The translations under genes were made by a program, and so were the position numbers. The notes under the pieces are model-generated. The model had not been told where the DNA came from. It searched no databases and saw only the letters and a list, made by a program, of their open reading frames with translations. From assembly GCF_000470655.1 (NCBI RefSeq), contig NC_021921.1:2743566-2807565 (forward strand): DNA of 64,000 nucleotides. Direction: 5' to 3'. Each line of letters starts with the position of its first letter. Within the stretch, counting starts at the first letter, position 1. The stretch comes from Halorhabdus tiamatea SARL4B (GTDB lineage: Archaea; Halobacteriota; Halobacteria; Halobacteriales; Haloarculaceae). Below are positions 34,272-42,781 of this stretch, one piece after another.

Positions 34272-34934
34272 TCAGTCGGTCCGGACCGCGACGACGACGC
34301 CCTCACCGACCGGCAACAGCGAGGCCACGAAGCGCGGATCGCCGTGGATCGCCCTGACGAACGCCGCGATTCCTTCCGTCGACGCGCCGGCCGTCTCGGC
34401 CTCGCCCGTGAGCAGTTCCCTCACCCGATCGGCGTCGATCCCGCCGCCGGCGATCGCGTTGTCGGCGACGACGATCCCACCGGGGGCGACCTTCTCGCGA
34501 ACGGCCTCGAAGGCCTCTCGATAGCGCGTTTTCTCGTTGTCGATCAGGACCACGTCGAAGGGGCCGTCGTAGTCGTCGACGATCTCGATGGCGTCGCCGT
34601 GTTCGTACTGGAACGTCGCGTCGAACTCGCTGCGTTCGAGGTACTCCCGCGCGAGGTCGAGTTCGTCCTCGTCGATCTCCGTGAGGACGATCTCGCCGTC
34701 CGTGGCGAGTCCGCGCGCGAACCAGTACGCCGAGTAGCCATACCCCGATCCGAACTCGAAGACGGACTCGGCATCGACCATGCGCGCGAGTACTTCGAGC
34801 CAGCCGCCGACTGCGGGGCCGACCGTCGGGAACCCTTCGCGTTCGGCGTATGCGTCCATCTCCTCGATAACGTCGTCGGGTTCCGGGCCGACGACTGTCG
34901 CGTACTGTTCAATCCATGCAGGGACGGTTGGCAT
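34272..34934 (-). CDS. SAM-dependent O-methyltransferase-like protein
   Basis: About 220 residues from the ATG at 34934; an earlier start adds an unlikely Arg-rich leader. The class I methyltransferase core has ESVFEFGSGYGYSAYWFA (SAM loop), VLTEIDEDEL and DVVLIDNEK, followed by GGIVVADNAIAGGG. It resembles the catechol/caffeoyl-CoA O-methyltransferase group (COG4122). The substrate is unknown. It lies 68 bases beyond the MscS-like gene's stop on the same strand. Confidence 0.85.
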   Translation of the reverse strand: MPTVPAWIEQYATVVGPEPDDVIEEMDAYAEREGFPTVGPAVGGWLEVLARMVDAESVFEFGSGYGYSAYWFARGLATDGEIVLTEIDEDELDLAREYLERSEFDATFQYEHGDAIEIVDDYDGPFDVVLIDNEKTRYREAFEAVREKVAPGGIVVADNAIAGGGIDADRVRELLTGEAETAGASTEGIAAFVRAIHGDPRFVASLLPVGEGVVVAVRTD

Positions 34935-35002
34935 ACCCTCACTGGGTTCGCTCCGGTCAAAACGGCGTCGGTCGTTCGGCCCGTGTCGCCACCGCGATCG
35001 GC

Positions 35003-35947
35003 TCACCGACTCCGACTGACCGGAAAGCCCACGCGATCTGGATTGTCGTTGAACCGTCGAAGAATCGCCTCGTACATCGCGTTTCGAGCGCGGGTCCCCC
35101 GCCGGGGATGGACGAGATACCGGAGGCGCAACTCGACCCAGGACTCCGCCTGGCGGACGTTGACCGTCGGCTCCTCGACCACGTCGAGTTCGACGGGCGT
35201 TTCCGCGAGGCGATCGCGGTACTTCGCGATCTCTCGGGCCATCTCTTCGCCGAGGTGATCGTCTGCGACGTCGATCATCACGTCCGTCGCGAAGTCCAGA
35301 TCGGTCTCGTAGGCGACCTGGACGGATAGCTCGTTCCAGACGTACGGGACGCCCTCGCCGTAGAAGTTGACGACGTGACTCGAGAGGACGCCGCTGTTCG
35401 GGACGGTGATGATCCGGCCCGAGGGCTGGTTCGTCGAGACGAGCTCACCGTCGATCTCCCAGACCTCCGTGACGAAGAAGCCGATCGAGACGACGTCCCC
35501 GCGCGTGTCCTCGATGGCGATCCGATCGCCGACCTGGTAGGGGCGGTTGACGAGGATGTAGAACCAGCCGATCAGCGAGAACAGGGGCTGCTGGAGGGCG
35601 AAAGTGATCGCAAAGCCGACGACGCCCAGCGAGACGAGCATCCCGACCCACTGGTCGGTGAGGGCCCCCAGCGTCGCGACGGTCGCGACGATCCCGAACG
35701 CGAGTCGAAGGACATTCCGGGCGTCGTGGCGGCGGCGCTTGTCTACCGCGTGGGACGCGAGGTATGCCAGGACGAGCCAGTAACTCCCGAAAGCCGCCGA
35801 AAGGATCGCAAGGACAGTCAGTCCCTCGACGAGCAATGCCTCGCCGTCAGGGCCGAACCACGGCACGCCGGCCCGACCGACGGCAAGGGCCGAAAGGGCG
35901 CTTGCGACGGCAAGAACGACGAGCGCGGAGGAAAGTCGTCGCGCCAT
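35003..35947 (-). CDS. MscS-family mechanosensitive channel
   Basis: About 314 residues from the ATG at 35947, which begins the first membrane helix; earlier in-frame sequence is not family-like. Three or more membrane helices precede a pore-region helix (LGVVGFAITFALQQPLFSLI). A beta domain follows with GDRIAIEDTRGDVVSIGF, typical of MscS, and a C-terminal alpha/beta domain. It should release solutes on osmotic downshift. The long in-frame upstream stretch overlaps the 3' end of the thioredoxin-like gene. Confidence 0.9.
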   Translation of the reverse strand: MARRLSSALVVLAVASALSALAVGRAGVPWFGPDGEALLVEGLTVLAILSAAFGSYWLVLAYLASHAVDKRRRHDARNVLRLAFGIVATVATLGALTDQWVGMLVSLGVVGFAITFALQQPLFSLIGWFYILVNRPYQVGDRIAIEDTRGDVVSIGFFVTEVWEIDGELVSTNQPSGRIITVPNSGVLSSHVVNFYGEGVPYVWNELSVQVAYETDLDFATDVMIDVADDHLGEEMAREIAKYRDRLAETPVELDVVEEPTVNVRQAESWVELRLRYLVHPRRGTRARNAMYEAILRRFNDNPDRVGFPVSRSR

Positions 35948-36023
35948 ACACCGCGATCGCGGGGCAGCGGGAAAACGGTTGTCCCGCGAGTTTGACTGTC
36001 CGACAGTCTGGAATCGGTGACGC

Positions 36024-36605
36024 TCACTCGGGCCGGACGCCGCCGTCCTTCCACTTGATGTTGCAGCCACGCGACGGCCGGAACTCGTCGGTAAGTTCCC
36101 GGCCGGCGAGCAGATCCTCGACGACCTCGCGCATCTCGAACGTTTCAGGTTCTTCGTCGGGGCTCATCGCGTCGTCGATCCGGCCGTGATAGGCCAGGCG
36201 GAACTCGCCGCCGTCGTTCTCGAGCAGGAAGGGATCGGGCGTACAGACAGCGCCGTACGCGCGGGCGACGTCCTGGGACTCGTCGCGGAGGTAGGCGTCG
36301 TAGGCGATGGTGCCGTCCTCGACGAGTTCGACCATCCGCTCGAAGGAGTCGTCGGGGTACTCCTCGCTATCGTTCGAGTTGATGCCGACGACCGCGAGGT
36401 CGTCGTATTCGGCGGCGAGTTCGTTCAGCGGGTCGAACTTCGCTTTGGCGTACGGGCAGTGATTGCAGGTGAACACGACGAGGACAGCCTCGTGGTCGGC
36501 AAAGTCCGCGAGCGCGTGGGTCTCGCCGTCGGTTCCGGGGAGTTCGAAAGCCGGCGCGACCTCGCCGCGTTCGATGGCCTCGGGTTCGGAGTCGAGTGCA
36601 GTCAT
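36024..36605 (-). CDS. Thioredoxin-fold (AhpC/TSA/redoxin-like) protein
   Basis: 193 residues from the ATG at 36605; the upstream extension is Arg-rich and not family-like. The fold begins GEVAPAFELPGTDGE, and the redox motif is FTCNHCPYAKA, a CxxC-type active site. The C-terminal region GCNIKWKDGG is characteristic of this subgroup of thioredoxin-family proteins. It probably reduces peroxides or disulfides. The 22-base tandem repeats at 36699-36764 lie about 95-160 bases upstream of its start and could affect its promoter. Confidence 0.87.
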   Translation of the reverse strand: MTALDSEPEAIERGEVAPAFELPGTDGETHALADFADHEAVLVVFTCNHCPYAKAKFDPLNELAAEYDDLAVVGINSNDSEEYPDDSFERMVELVEDGTIAYDAYLRDESQDVARAYGAVCTPDPFLLENDGGEFRLAYHGRIDDAMSPDEEPETFEMREVVEDLLAGRELTDEFRPSRGCNIKWKDGGVRPE

Positions 36606-36698
36606 GGTTCGAGCGGGGATACACCGTCTCGACACAAAAACGTGGAGACACCGGCGATATCGCCTCGAAGGACTGTCGCCGACCAGCCCCGGGAGGCC

Positions 36699-36764
36699 GA
36701 CTGACGTCACTCGGCTGGTTGACTGACGTCACTTGGCCGGTTGACTGACGTCACTTGGCCGGTT
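36699..36764. repeat. Three 22-base tandem repeats with TGACGTCA palindromes
   Basis: Units at 36699-36720 (slightly diverged), 36721-36742 and 36743-36764. Each holds the palindrome TGACGTCA (36702, 36724, 36746). The last unit covers the stop codon of the MFS gene. The array may be a tandem slippage product or a multi-site operator for the thioredoxin-like gene. Confidence 0.9.
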
Positions 36765-38016
36765 GCGTCGAGCCGTCCAGGGACTGTTCGCCCACGGAGA
36801 CGACGACCAGCGTCATCGCGACCGCGAGGACGCCGACGCCGGCGATGATGCCGAAGACGGTCTCGATCGAAGTCCAACCGAGAACGACGCCGAAGGCGGG
36901 CGGCGCGACTGCACCGCCCCCGGAGATGCCGATAGTGAGCAGGCCGAAGTTCTTGCCCACGTCGCCCTCCGCCGAGAGCGCGTCGGCGAGTTTTGCGCGT
37001 GCCGGTCGACTTCCATCGACGGTCGCGCTCAGGACGAGCACCACCCCGAGCGCAGCGACCGTCGGGAGCGCGCCCCAGGCGAGGAGACCCGCCACACCGA
37101 TCAGCGCGACATAGCCGACGAGCAGGACCGCTCCGGCCGAAACCCGGTCGGACAGCCACCCGCCGAGGAAGATCAACAGGGCCCCGGTCGTCAGCATCGC
37201 CGCGACCACGAGGTTCGCCGTCCCGTCGGCCACGCCGTAGGTGCCCGAGAGCAGCGGCGCGGTGTAGGCTTTGATCCCCCAGGCGGCGACCGACGTCAGG
37301 AACCACAGGATTCCGAGGAGGACGAACGCGGGCGAGGACAGCACGGACTGGAACCAGCGGGCCGCGCGAGAGGGTACTGCGGCAACGTCGAGGCCGTCTT
37401 CGGGGCGCTGGTCGGGATCGGGGTGAGTGACGTCGGTACTGACCGCGCGGCGGAAGGTCATCAGGCAGACCACGCCGTAGATCCCCCCGACGGCGGCGAT
37501 CGCACCGATGGCGACGCGCCAGTCGAACCCGAGCGCGCTCGCCCCGCCGACGATCGCCGGCGGCGCGGCGAACCCGAGAACACCGGTGAACCCGTGGACG
37601 CTGTAGGCTCGCCCGCGCGTCGACGGGTCGGTGGCCGCCGCGAGCAACGGGTAGTGTGCGGGGTGGTGGCCGGCGATGCCGAGTCCCGTCACGGCCGCGG
37701 CGACGAGCAACCACGGGTAGGAAGTCGCCGTCGCCGTCAGCGCGGCCCCGAGTGCGCCCATCGACAGTGAGAGTCCGAGGACGGCCGTCCGACTGTAGGC
37801 GTCGGCGACGTACCCCAGTGGCAACTGCAGCGCCGTCACCACCACGCCGACCAGCCCCAGCGCCGCGCCGGCCTGTGGATCGCTGACGCCCAGATCGGCC
37901 TTCAACGCCCCGAATATCGGCGGCAACAGCATGAAGTACATGTGGTTGACGACGTGAGAGCCGCCGACGAGACTCACGACGAGCGAGGATTCATTTGTGG
38001 ACGCAGCCGAAGACAC
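36751..38016 (-). CDS. Major facilitator superfamily transporter
   Basis: 421 residues with about 12 hydrophobic segments in two halves. The loop GYVADAYSRTAVLGLS after the second helix resembles the MFS loop 2-3 motif, and the second half has GGWLSDRVSAGAVL in the equivalent position. Substrate unknown; the overall look is of the sugar/drug group. The last codons and stop are formed by the final unit of a 22-base tandem repeat. It has no operon partners. Confidence 0.9.
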   Translation of the reverse strand: MSSAASTNESSLVVSLVGGSHVVNHMYFMLLPPIFGALKADLGVSDPQAGAALGLVGVVVTALQLPLGYVADAYSRTAVLGLSLSMGALGAALTATATSYPWLLVAAAVTGLGIAGHHPAHYPLLAAATDPSTRGRAYSVHGFTGVLGFAAPPAIVGGASALGFDWRVAIGAIAAVGGIYGVVCLMTFRRAVSTDVTHPDPDQRPEDGLDVAAVPSRAARWFQSVLSSPAFVLLGILWFLTSVAAWGIKAYTAPLLSGTYGVADGTANLVVAAMLTTGALLIFLGGWLSDRVSAGAVLLVGYVALIGVAGLLAWGALPTVAALGVVLVLSATVDGSRPARAKLADALSAEGDVGKNFGLLTIGISGGGAVAPPAFGVVLGWTSIETVFGIIAGVGVLAVAMTLVVVSVGEQSLDGSTQPAK

Positions 38017-38097
38017 GTTCCGAGGGGACGGACTCGCGTGGCTTAGCTATCACGGAACGCGGTCGATCGTGAGGCAGTTCGCTCCGCAGTGAGAAAC

Positions 38098-38412
38098 TCA
38101 ATCGGACGCCAGGCGTTCAGTCGCGATCTCCTCGAAGCGGGCCGCGGCCGCGAGGATGTCGCTGTCGTCGTTAACCGTATAGACGGGCTCGGATTCGGTG
38201 TCGACAGCTTCGAGCACACCAAGCCTGACGAGATCGGAGACGGTGTCCTCGAGGTAGAGTCGTTTCATCGGGACGTCGGCCGCCGTCGCGAGTTCCGAGC
38301 GCGTGACTGTCTCCTCGGGATCGAGTTCGAGCGTCGCGCCGATGAGCGACGCGGCGGCCTCCTTGCTGGCGACGAATTCCCAGCCGGAGGTGACGGAATC
38401 GATCTGCTGCAT
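38098..38412 (-). CDS. Winged-HTH-like haloarchaeal regulator
   Basis: 104 residues, soluble. Residues 35-75 (TVTRSELATAADVPMKRLYL and the next helix) fit a winged helix-turn-helix, and VYTVNDDSDILAAAARFEEI ends the fold. A TATA-like patch at about 38439-38447 (minus strand) lies roughly 30 bases above the ATG, supporting the start. It is divergent from the Lrp gene at 38521. Target unknown. Confidence 0.7.
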   Translation of the reverse strand: MQQIDSVTSGWEFVASKEAAASLIGATLELDPEETVTRSELATAADVPMKRLYLEDTVSDLVRLGVLEAVDTESEPVYTVNDDSDILAAAARFEEIATERLASD

Positions 38413-38488
38413 GGCTGGTGGATTACGCGGTCAACTCCTTAAACAAACGGTTGTTGCTGGGCGAGCCCCATCGCAGGAGAGGTAGCAA

Positions 38489-38498
38489 ACCTTATTGG
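38489..38498 (+). promoter_or_regulatory. TATA-like promoter of the lrp-aminotransferase pair
   Basis: ACCTTATTGG lies about 28 bases upstream of the ATG at 38521, the spacing for a leaderless transcript. Confidence 0.5.
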
Positions 38499-38520
38499 CG
38501 ACCCTCGCGGGTCGGTGCAT

Positions 38521-39009
38521 ATGGACAGTCGCGACGAACTCCTGGAGTTGCTTCGAGAGAACGCCCGGTACTCGACGGCCGAACTCGCCCGATTGGCCGA
38601 CATGGACGAAGACGCTGTCGAGGAGACGATCGCCGACCTCGAAGCCGCCGGGGCACTCCGGGGCTACCAGGCCGTCGTCGACTGGGGTGCGCTCGATCGG
38701 GAGCGCGTACGCGCGACGGTAGAACTCAACGTCACGCTCGATCGCGAGACCAGCTACAGCGACATCGCCGACCGGATCGTGAAGTACCCCGAAGTCACCA
38801 CGCTGCGGCTGATGAGCGGCGACTACGACTTCCTCATGGAGGTGGAGGGCGACTCGATGAGCGAGGTGTCGTGGTTCATCAGCGAGAAGGTCGCGCCGAT
38901 CCCCGAGATCACCCAGACCGTGACGCATTACGTGATGGACTCCTACAAGGAGAACGGCATCGAGTTCGGCGACGGCGACGACGACGATCGTCTCTCGATC
39001 TCGCCATGA
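38521..39009 (+). CDS. Lrp/AsnC-family transcription regulator
   Basis: About 162 residues. The N-terminal winged HTH (YSTAELARLADMDEDAVEETI) and the RAM domain (TLRLMSGDYDFLMEVEGDSM) are clear. It overlaps the aminotransferase gene by four bases (ATGA), so the two are co-translated, suggesting that this regulator controls or senses the amino acid its partner handles. An in-frame ATG six bases earlier (38515) is less well placed relative to the TATA-like box. Confidence 0.9.
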   Translation: MDSRDELLELLRENARYSTAELARLADMDEDAVEETIADLEAAGALRGYQAVVDWGALDRERVRATVELNVTLDRETSYSDIADRIVKYPEVTTLRLMSGDYDFLMEVEGDSMSEVSWFISEKVAPIPEITQTVTHYVMDSYKENGIEFGDGDDDDRLSISP

Positions 39010-40151
39010 CCCTCGAGCCCTCCCAGCGTGCCGAGGCGGTGCCGCCCTCGGGGATCCGGCGGTTCTTCGAACTCGCCGAACAACAGGACGACATCATCTC
39101 CCTTGGCGTGGGCGAACCCGACTTCTCGGCCCCCTGGAGCGCGCGTGAATCCGCGATCGCCTCCCTAGAGCAGGGAAAGACCTCCTATACGGCCAATCGT
39201 GGCAAACTCGAACTCCGCGAGGCGATCGCCGAAACCGTCGATCGACGTTACGATCTCACCTACGATCCCGACGACGAGATCCTGGTCACGACCGGCGTCA
39301 GCGAGGCGCTGGATCTCGCGCTCAGAGCGATCGTCGATCCCGGCGACACCGTCGCGATCGCGAAGCCGGCGTACGTCTCCTACGAACCCGGCGTGATCTT
39401 CGCCGGCGGCGAACCGCTGTCAGTGCCGACCAGACGTGAAGACGAGTTCACGCTGACGCCTGCCGTCCTGGCCGAACACGGCGCGAGCGAGGCTGACGTC
39501 CTCGTCATGAACTACCCGAACAACCCCACGGGCGCGACGATGACCCGCGAGGAACTCGCCGGCGTGGCCGAGTTCGCCCGCGAGCACGACCTCGCGGTCC
39601 TGAGCGACGAGGTCTACTCGGAGCTGAGTTACGAGCACGACCACACCTCGATCGCGACGCTGCCGGGCATGCGCGAGCGGACGATCGTCTTCAACGGGTT
39701 CTCGAAAGCCTACGCGATGACTGGCCTTCGACTCGGGTACGCACTCGGACCGCCGGACGTGATCCGGGCGATGAACCGCATCCACCAGTACACGATGCTT
39801 TCGGCACCCACGACGGCCCAGTACGCGGCTATCGAGGCCCTTCGTCGGTGTGACGACGACGTCACCGAGATGCGAAATCAGTACAACCGGCGACGCCGGT
39901 TCGTCCTTTCGCGCTTCGAGGAGATGGGCGTCGACTGTTTTCCGGCCAGCGGCGCGTTCTACGCCTTCCCGGAGTCACCGTGGGACGACAGCGAGGCGTT
40001 TGCCGAAGCGTTACTGGAGGCAGAGGGCGTCGCGATCGTGCCGGGGACGGCCTTCGGCGAGGCAGGCGCGAATCACCTCCGGGTCTCCTACGCGACGGGG
40101 CTGGGTGACCTCAAGGAGGCCCTGGCACGCTTTGAGTCGTTCGTCTCTTGA
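39006..40151 (+). CDS. PLP-dependent class I/II aminotransferase
   Basis: 381 residues. Fold-type I aminotransferase with NYPNNPTGA, DEVYSELSY and the PLP-binding lysine in FNGFSKAYAMTGLRLGYA; an arginine near the C terminus (HLRVSYA) is expected to bind the substrate carboxylate. It resembles AspC/alanine-type archaeal aminotransferases, but substrate choice cannot be read. It begins within the stop codon of the Lrp gene (ATGA), which fixes the start. Confidence 0.92.
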   Translation: MTLEPSQRAEAVPPSGIRRFFELAEQQDDIISLGVGEPDFSAPWSARESAIASLEQGKTSYTANRGKLELREAIAETVDRRYDLTYDPDDEILVTTGVSEALDLALRAIVDPGDTVAIAKPAYVSYEPGVIFAGGEPLSVPTRREDEFTLTPAVLAEHGASEADVLVMNYPNNPTGATMTREELAGVAEFAREHDLAVLSDEVYSELSYEHDHTSIATLPGMRERTIVFNGFSKAYAMTGLRLGYALGPPDVIRAMNRIHQYTMLSAPTTAQYAAIEALRRCDDDVTEMRNQYNRRRRFVLSRFEEMGVDCFPASGAFYAFPESPWDDSEAFAEALLEAEGVAIVPGTAFGEAGANHLRVSYATGLGDLKEALARFESFVS

Positions 40152-40246
40152 TTCTCTAGTTTCGGTTCTTCGGTGTCGCTGTCTGACGCTGATGTGACAC
40201 GCGTCTTACGTAAACTTTTTTCGTCCGAGTGAGAGAACTAAGGGCA

Positions 40247-42781
40247 ATGGCAATTGATGATGAAAGTGGTGGGGGCGACACGATTCGGTCGCGGGCCACC
40301 TCGCTGTTCGGGGACAGCGACGACGAACAAACCAACGAGGGCGGTGACGAAGCCGCCTACGACTGGGTCGATTTTCGGCGTGAGTTCCACGACGGGGGAG
40401 CCTTCGACCGGAGCGAGTACCTCGGGTTCGATCCGCATCGAACAGCCGCGATCCTCCAGGAACACGCGAGTGACGCAAAGACGCTGAACACACACTGGCA
40501 GGACTTCGTCGATCCCGAGACCACGCCGGTCGTCAGGGGAACGTATCTTTGGGAACACTTCAAACAGGAATACTACTACGAACCGGACGGGTCAGTCCCG
40601 CGTGACGACGAGGGGGAGCAGATCGATTTCGAGAAGCGCGACCATCTCGGGTTCGAACCCGACGAAATCGAGGGTCGATTGAGTCACGGTCAGAACCTGG
40701 CGGACGAACTCGCGGATTTCGTCGACGAACGGACGGTCGACGTCAACGAGGACCTCGACGAGGACGCGTTCTTCTCGACGGTCGAGGGCCACACGACGGT
40801 GGTCAACCGCTACGACCTCGAGCGGGCCGTCCCGATGGAGAAAAAGCTCCATTTCGAGGAAGTCGAGCGCTACTGGGTCAACAAACCCTACGCCTGCGTC
40901 ATCCTCTTTCACTCGAAAAAGGAGAACGAGCGAAAGTACTACGTCATCGAACCAGCGCTCAACGACATCGAGCGCGAGTTGAAGGACTTCCTTGGGAACA
41001 AGCTCAAGACGGCCATCAAGTACGCGGAAGAGGGGGTCAGCGTCGAGGACGGTGAGGTCGATCGGGCCGGCGTCATCGAACGTGAGGCCCAGGACCTCCT
41101 CGCGCGCTACGACATCTACGAGGAGCCGATCCAAACGGATGCTGGCATGGGTTCGACCGAGTGGCTCAAGGGGCTGGTGGGGATGGACACCGAGACCGAC
41201 GCGATCGAACCGGTCGCGGAGTCGAATGGTCTCGACGGGATCTCGGCGCGACCGGAACCGGCGATCCTCGCGGACGATCCCGACACGCTCAACGAATACC
41301 AGGTCGAGAAGCTGCTTTACTTTCTCAAGCGTGATTACATCGGCTACAGCAAGATCGACCCGATCAAACACGACATCAACGTCGAGGACATCTCGTGTGA
41401 CGGGTACAACTCCCGGGTGTTCGCCTATCACACCGACTACGAGCAGACCATCACCAACGTCGAGCACGGCGAGAGCGACCTCGACGACTTCGTGGTGAAA
41501 CTCGCCCAGCGTTCCGGGAAGGGTATCTCAAAGCGCCAACCGCAGGTCGACGCGACCCTGCCCGACGGCTCGCGTGCCCAGCTCACTCTGGGGCGGGAGG
41601 TCTCCGATCACGGGACCAACTACACGATCCGGCAGTTCAAGGACGTCCCGTTCACGCCGGTGGACCTCATCAACTGGAACACATTCAGCTTAGACGAGAT
41701 GGCGTTCCTCTGGCTCGCGATCGAGAACAACAAGTCGATGATCTTCGCGGGCGGGACGGCGTCGGGGAAGACGACCTCGCTGAACGCGATTTCGCTTTTC
41801 ATCCCCAGCAACGCGAAGATCGTCTCTATCGAAGACACCCGCGAGGTCGAACTCCCACAGCGCAACTGGGTCGCCAGCGTGACCCGTCCGTCCTTCGGGG
41901 AGGACCAGACCGGCGACATCGACGAGTTCGACTTGCTCGAAGCGGCACTCCGTCAGCGTCCGGATTACATCGTCATGGGCGAGGTCCGTGGTGAAGAGGG
42001 GCGTGACCTCTTTCAGGTCATGTCGACCGGTCACACCGGGTACTCGACGTTCCACGCCGACACCGTCGGGGAGGTCATCAAACGGTTCACGACCGATCCA
42101 ATCAACGTTTCGAAGACCCTCTTCACCGCGCTGGATCTCGTGTCGATCCAGACCCAGACCCGGGTACAGGGTCGGAAAGTCCGCCGGAACAAGACCCTGA
42201 CCGAGATCAACGAGTACTCTCCGGAGAACGACGAGATCAACGTCAGGGACGTCTACCAGTGGCAGGCTGAATCCGACGAGTTCCTCCAGATGGGCTCTTC
42301 GAGCACCCTAGAGGAGATCAAGTTCGACCGCGGGTGGGATCAGGACACCCTCGACGAGGAGCTGTTCATGCGGAAAGTGGTCCTCGCGTACCTCATCGAG
42401 CAGGGACTGAACACCTACACCGAGGTGGCAGCGACGCTGCAGGCGTTCATCAACGATCCGAAGACGATCATGACGCTGATCGCCAACGACCAACTCGCAC
42501 ATAGCCTCGAGGATCTCCGGGAGATGGAGTCCGTCCAGATCGAGGTCGACCCGGAAAAGGAGGAGATGGTGCCCCGACCGGACCCGCCAGACGAGTTACT
42601 GACAGAGGCCGAGGACGTCCTCGAGAACGCGACGCCGCTGTTCGACCGGTACAAAGACCAGGCCCGGAGTGACATCGTGAGCGCGCTGGCCGACGACGGG
42701 GTCGATGAAGGGGACGATGAGACCGTCGACTTCGGTCGGTTCGTGCCGAAAGCCGGCTCCGACGGGGTCGAAGAGGCATGA
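40247..42781 (+). CDS. pilB: Type IV pilus assembly ATPase (PilB/FlaI/GspE family)
   Basis: About 844 residues from the ATG at 40247; a GTG six codons earlier is possible. The ATPase powers extrusion of pilins. The long N-terminal acidic domain (to about residue 330) is typical of haloarchaeal PilB3-type enzymes. The secretion ATPase core has Walker A AGGTASGKTTSLN (about 501-510), an Asp box near EDTREVELP, Walker B-like YIVMGEVRGEE (about 573) and a His box (TGHTGYSTFHAD). A TATA-like patch at 40210-40219 fits the ATG at 40247. It overlaps the downstream pilC by four bases. Confidence 0.93.
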   Translation: MAIDDESGGGDTIRSRATSLFGDSDDEQTNEGGDEAAYDWVDFRREFHDGGAFDRSEYLGFDPHRTAAILQEHASDAKTLNTHWQDFVDPETTPVVRGTYLWEHFKQEYYYEPDGSVPRDDEGEQIDFEKRDHLGFEPDEIEGRLSHGQNLADELADFVDERTVDVNEDLDEDAFFSTVEGHTTVVNRYDLERAVPMEKKLHFEEVERYWVNKPYACVILFHSKKENERKYYVIEPALNDIERELKDFLGNKLKTAIKYAEEGVSVEDGEVDRAGVIEREAQDLLARYDIYEEPIQTDAGMGSTEWLKGLVGMDTETDAIEPVAESNGLDGISARPEPAILADDPDTLNEYQVEKLLYFLKRDYIGYSKIDPIKHDINVEDISCDGYNSRVFAYHTDYEQTITNVEHGESDLDDFVVKLAQRSGKGISKRQPQVDATLPDGSRAQLTLGREVSDHGTNYTIRQFKDVPFTPVDLINWNTFSLDEMAFLWLAIENNKSMIFAGGTASGKTTSLNAISLFIPSNAKIVSIEDTREVELPQRNWVASVTRPSFGEDQTGDIDEFDLLEAALRQRPDYIVMGEVRGEEGRDLFQVMSTGHTGYSTFHADTVGEVIKRFTTDPINVSKTLFTALDLVSIQTQTRVQGRKVRRNKTLTEINEYSPENDEINVRDVYQWQAESDEFLQMGSSSTLEEIKFDRGWDQDTLDEELFMRKVVLAYLIEQGLNTYTEVAATLQAFINDPKTIMTLIANDQLAHSLEDLREMESVQIEVDPEKEEMVPRPDPPDELLTEAEDVLENATPLFDRYKDQARSDIVSALADDGVDEGDDETVDFGRFVPKAGSDGVEEA

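Noticed and set aside
38418-39005. Aminotransferase start far upstream (577-residue frame)
   Set aside because: The upstream part overlaps the Lrp gene in another frame; the ATG at 39006 overlaps the Lrp stop as ATGA and starts the conserved domain.
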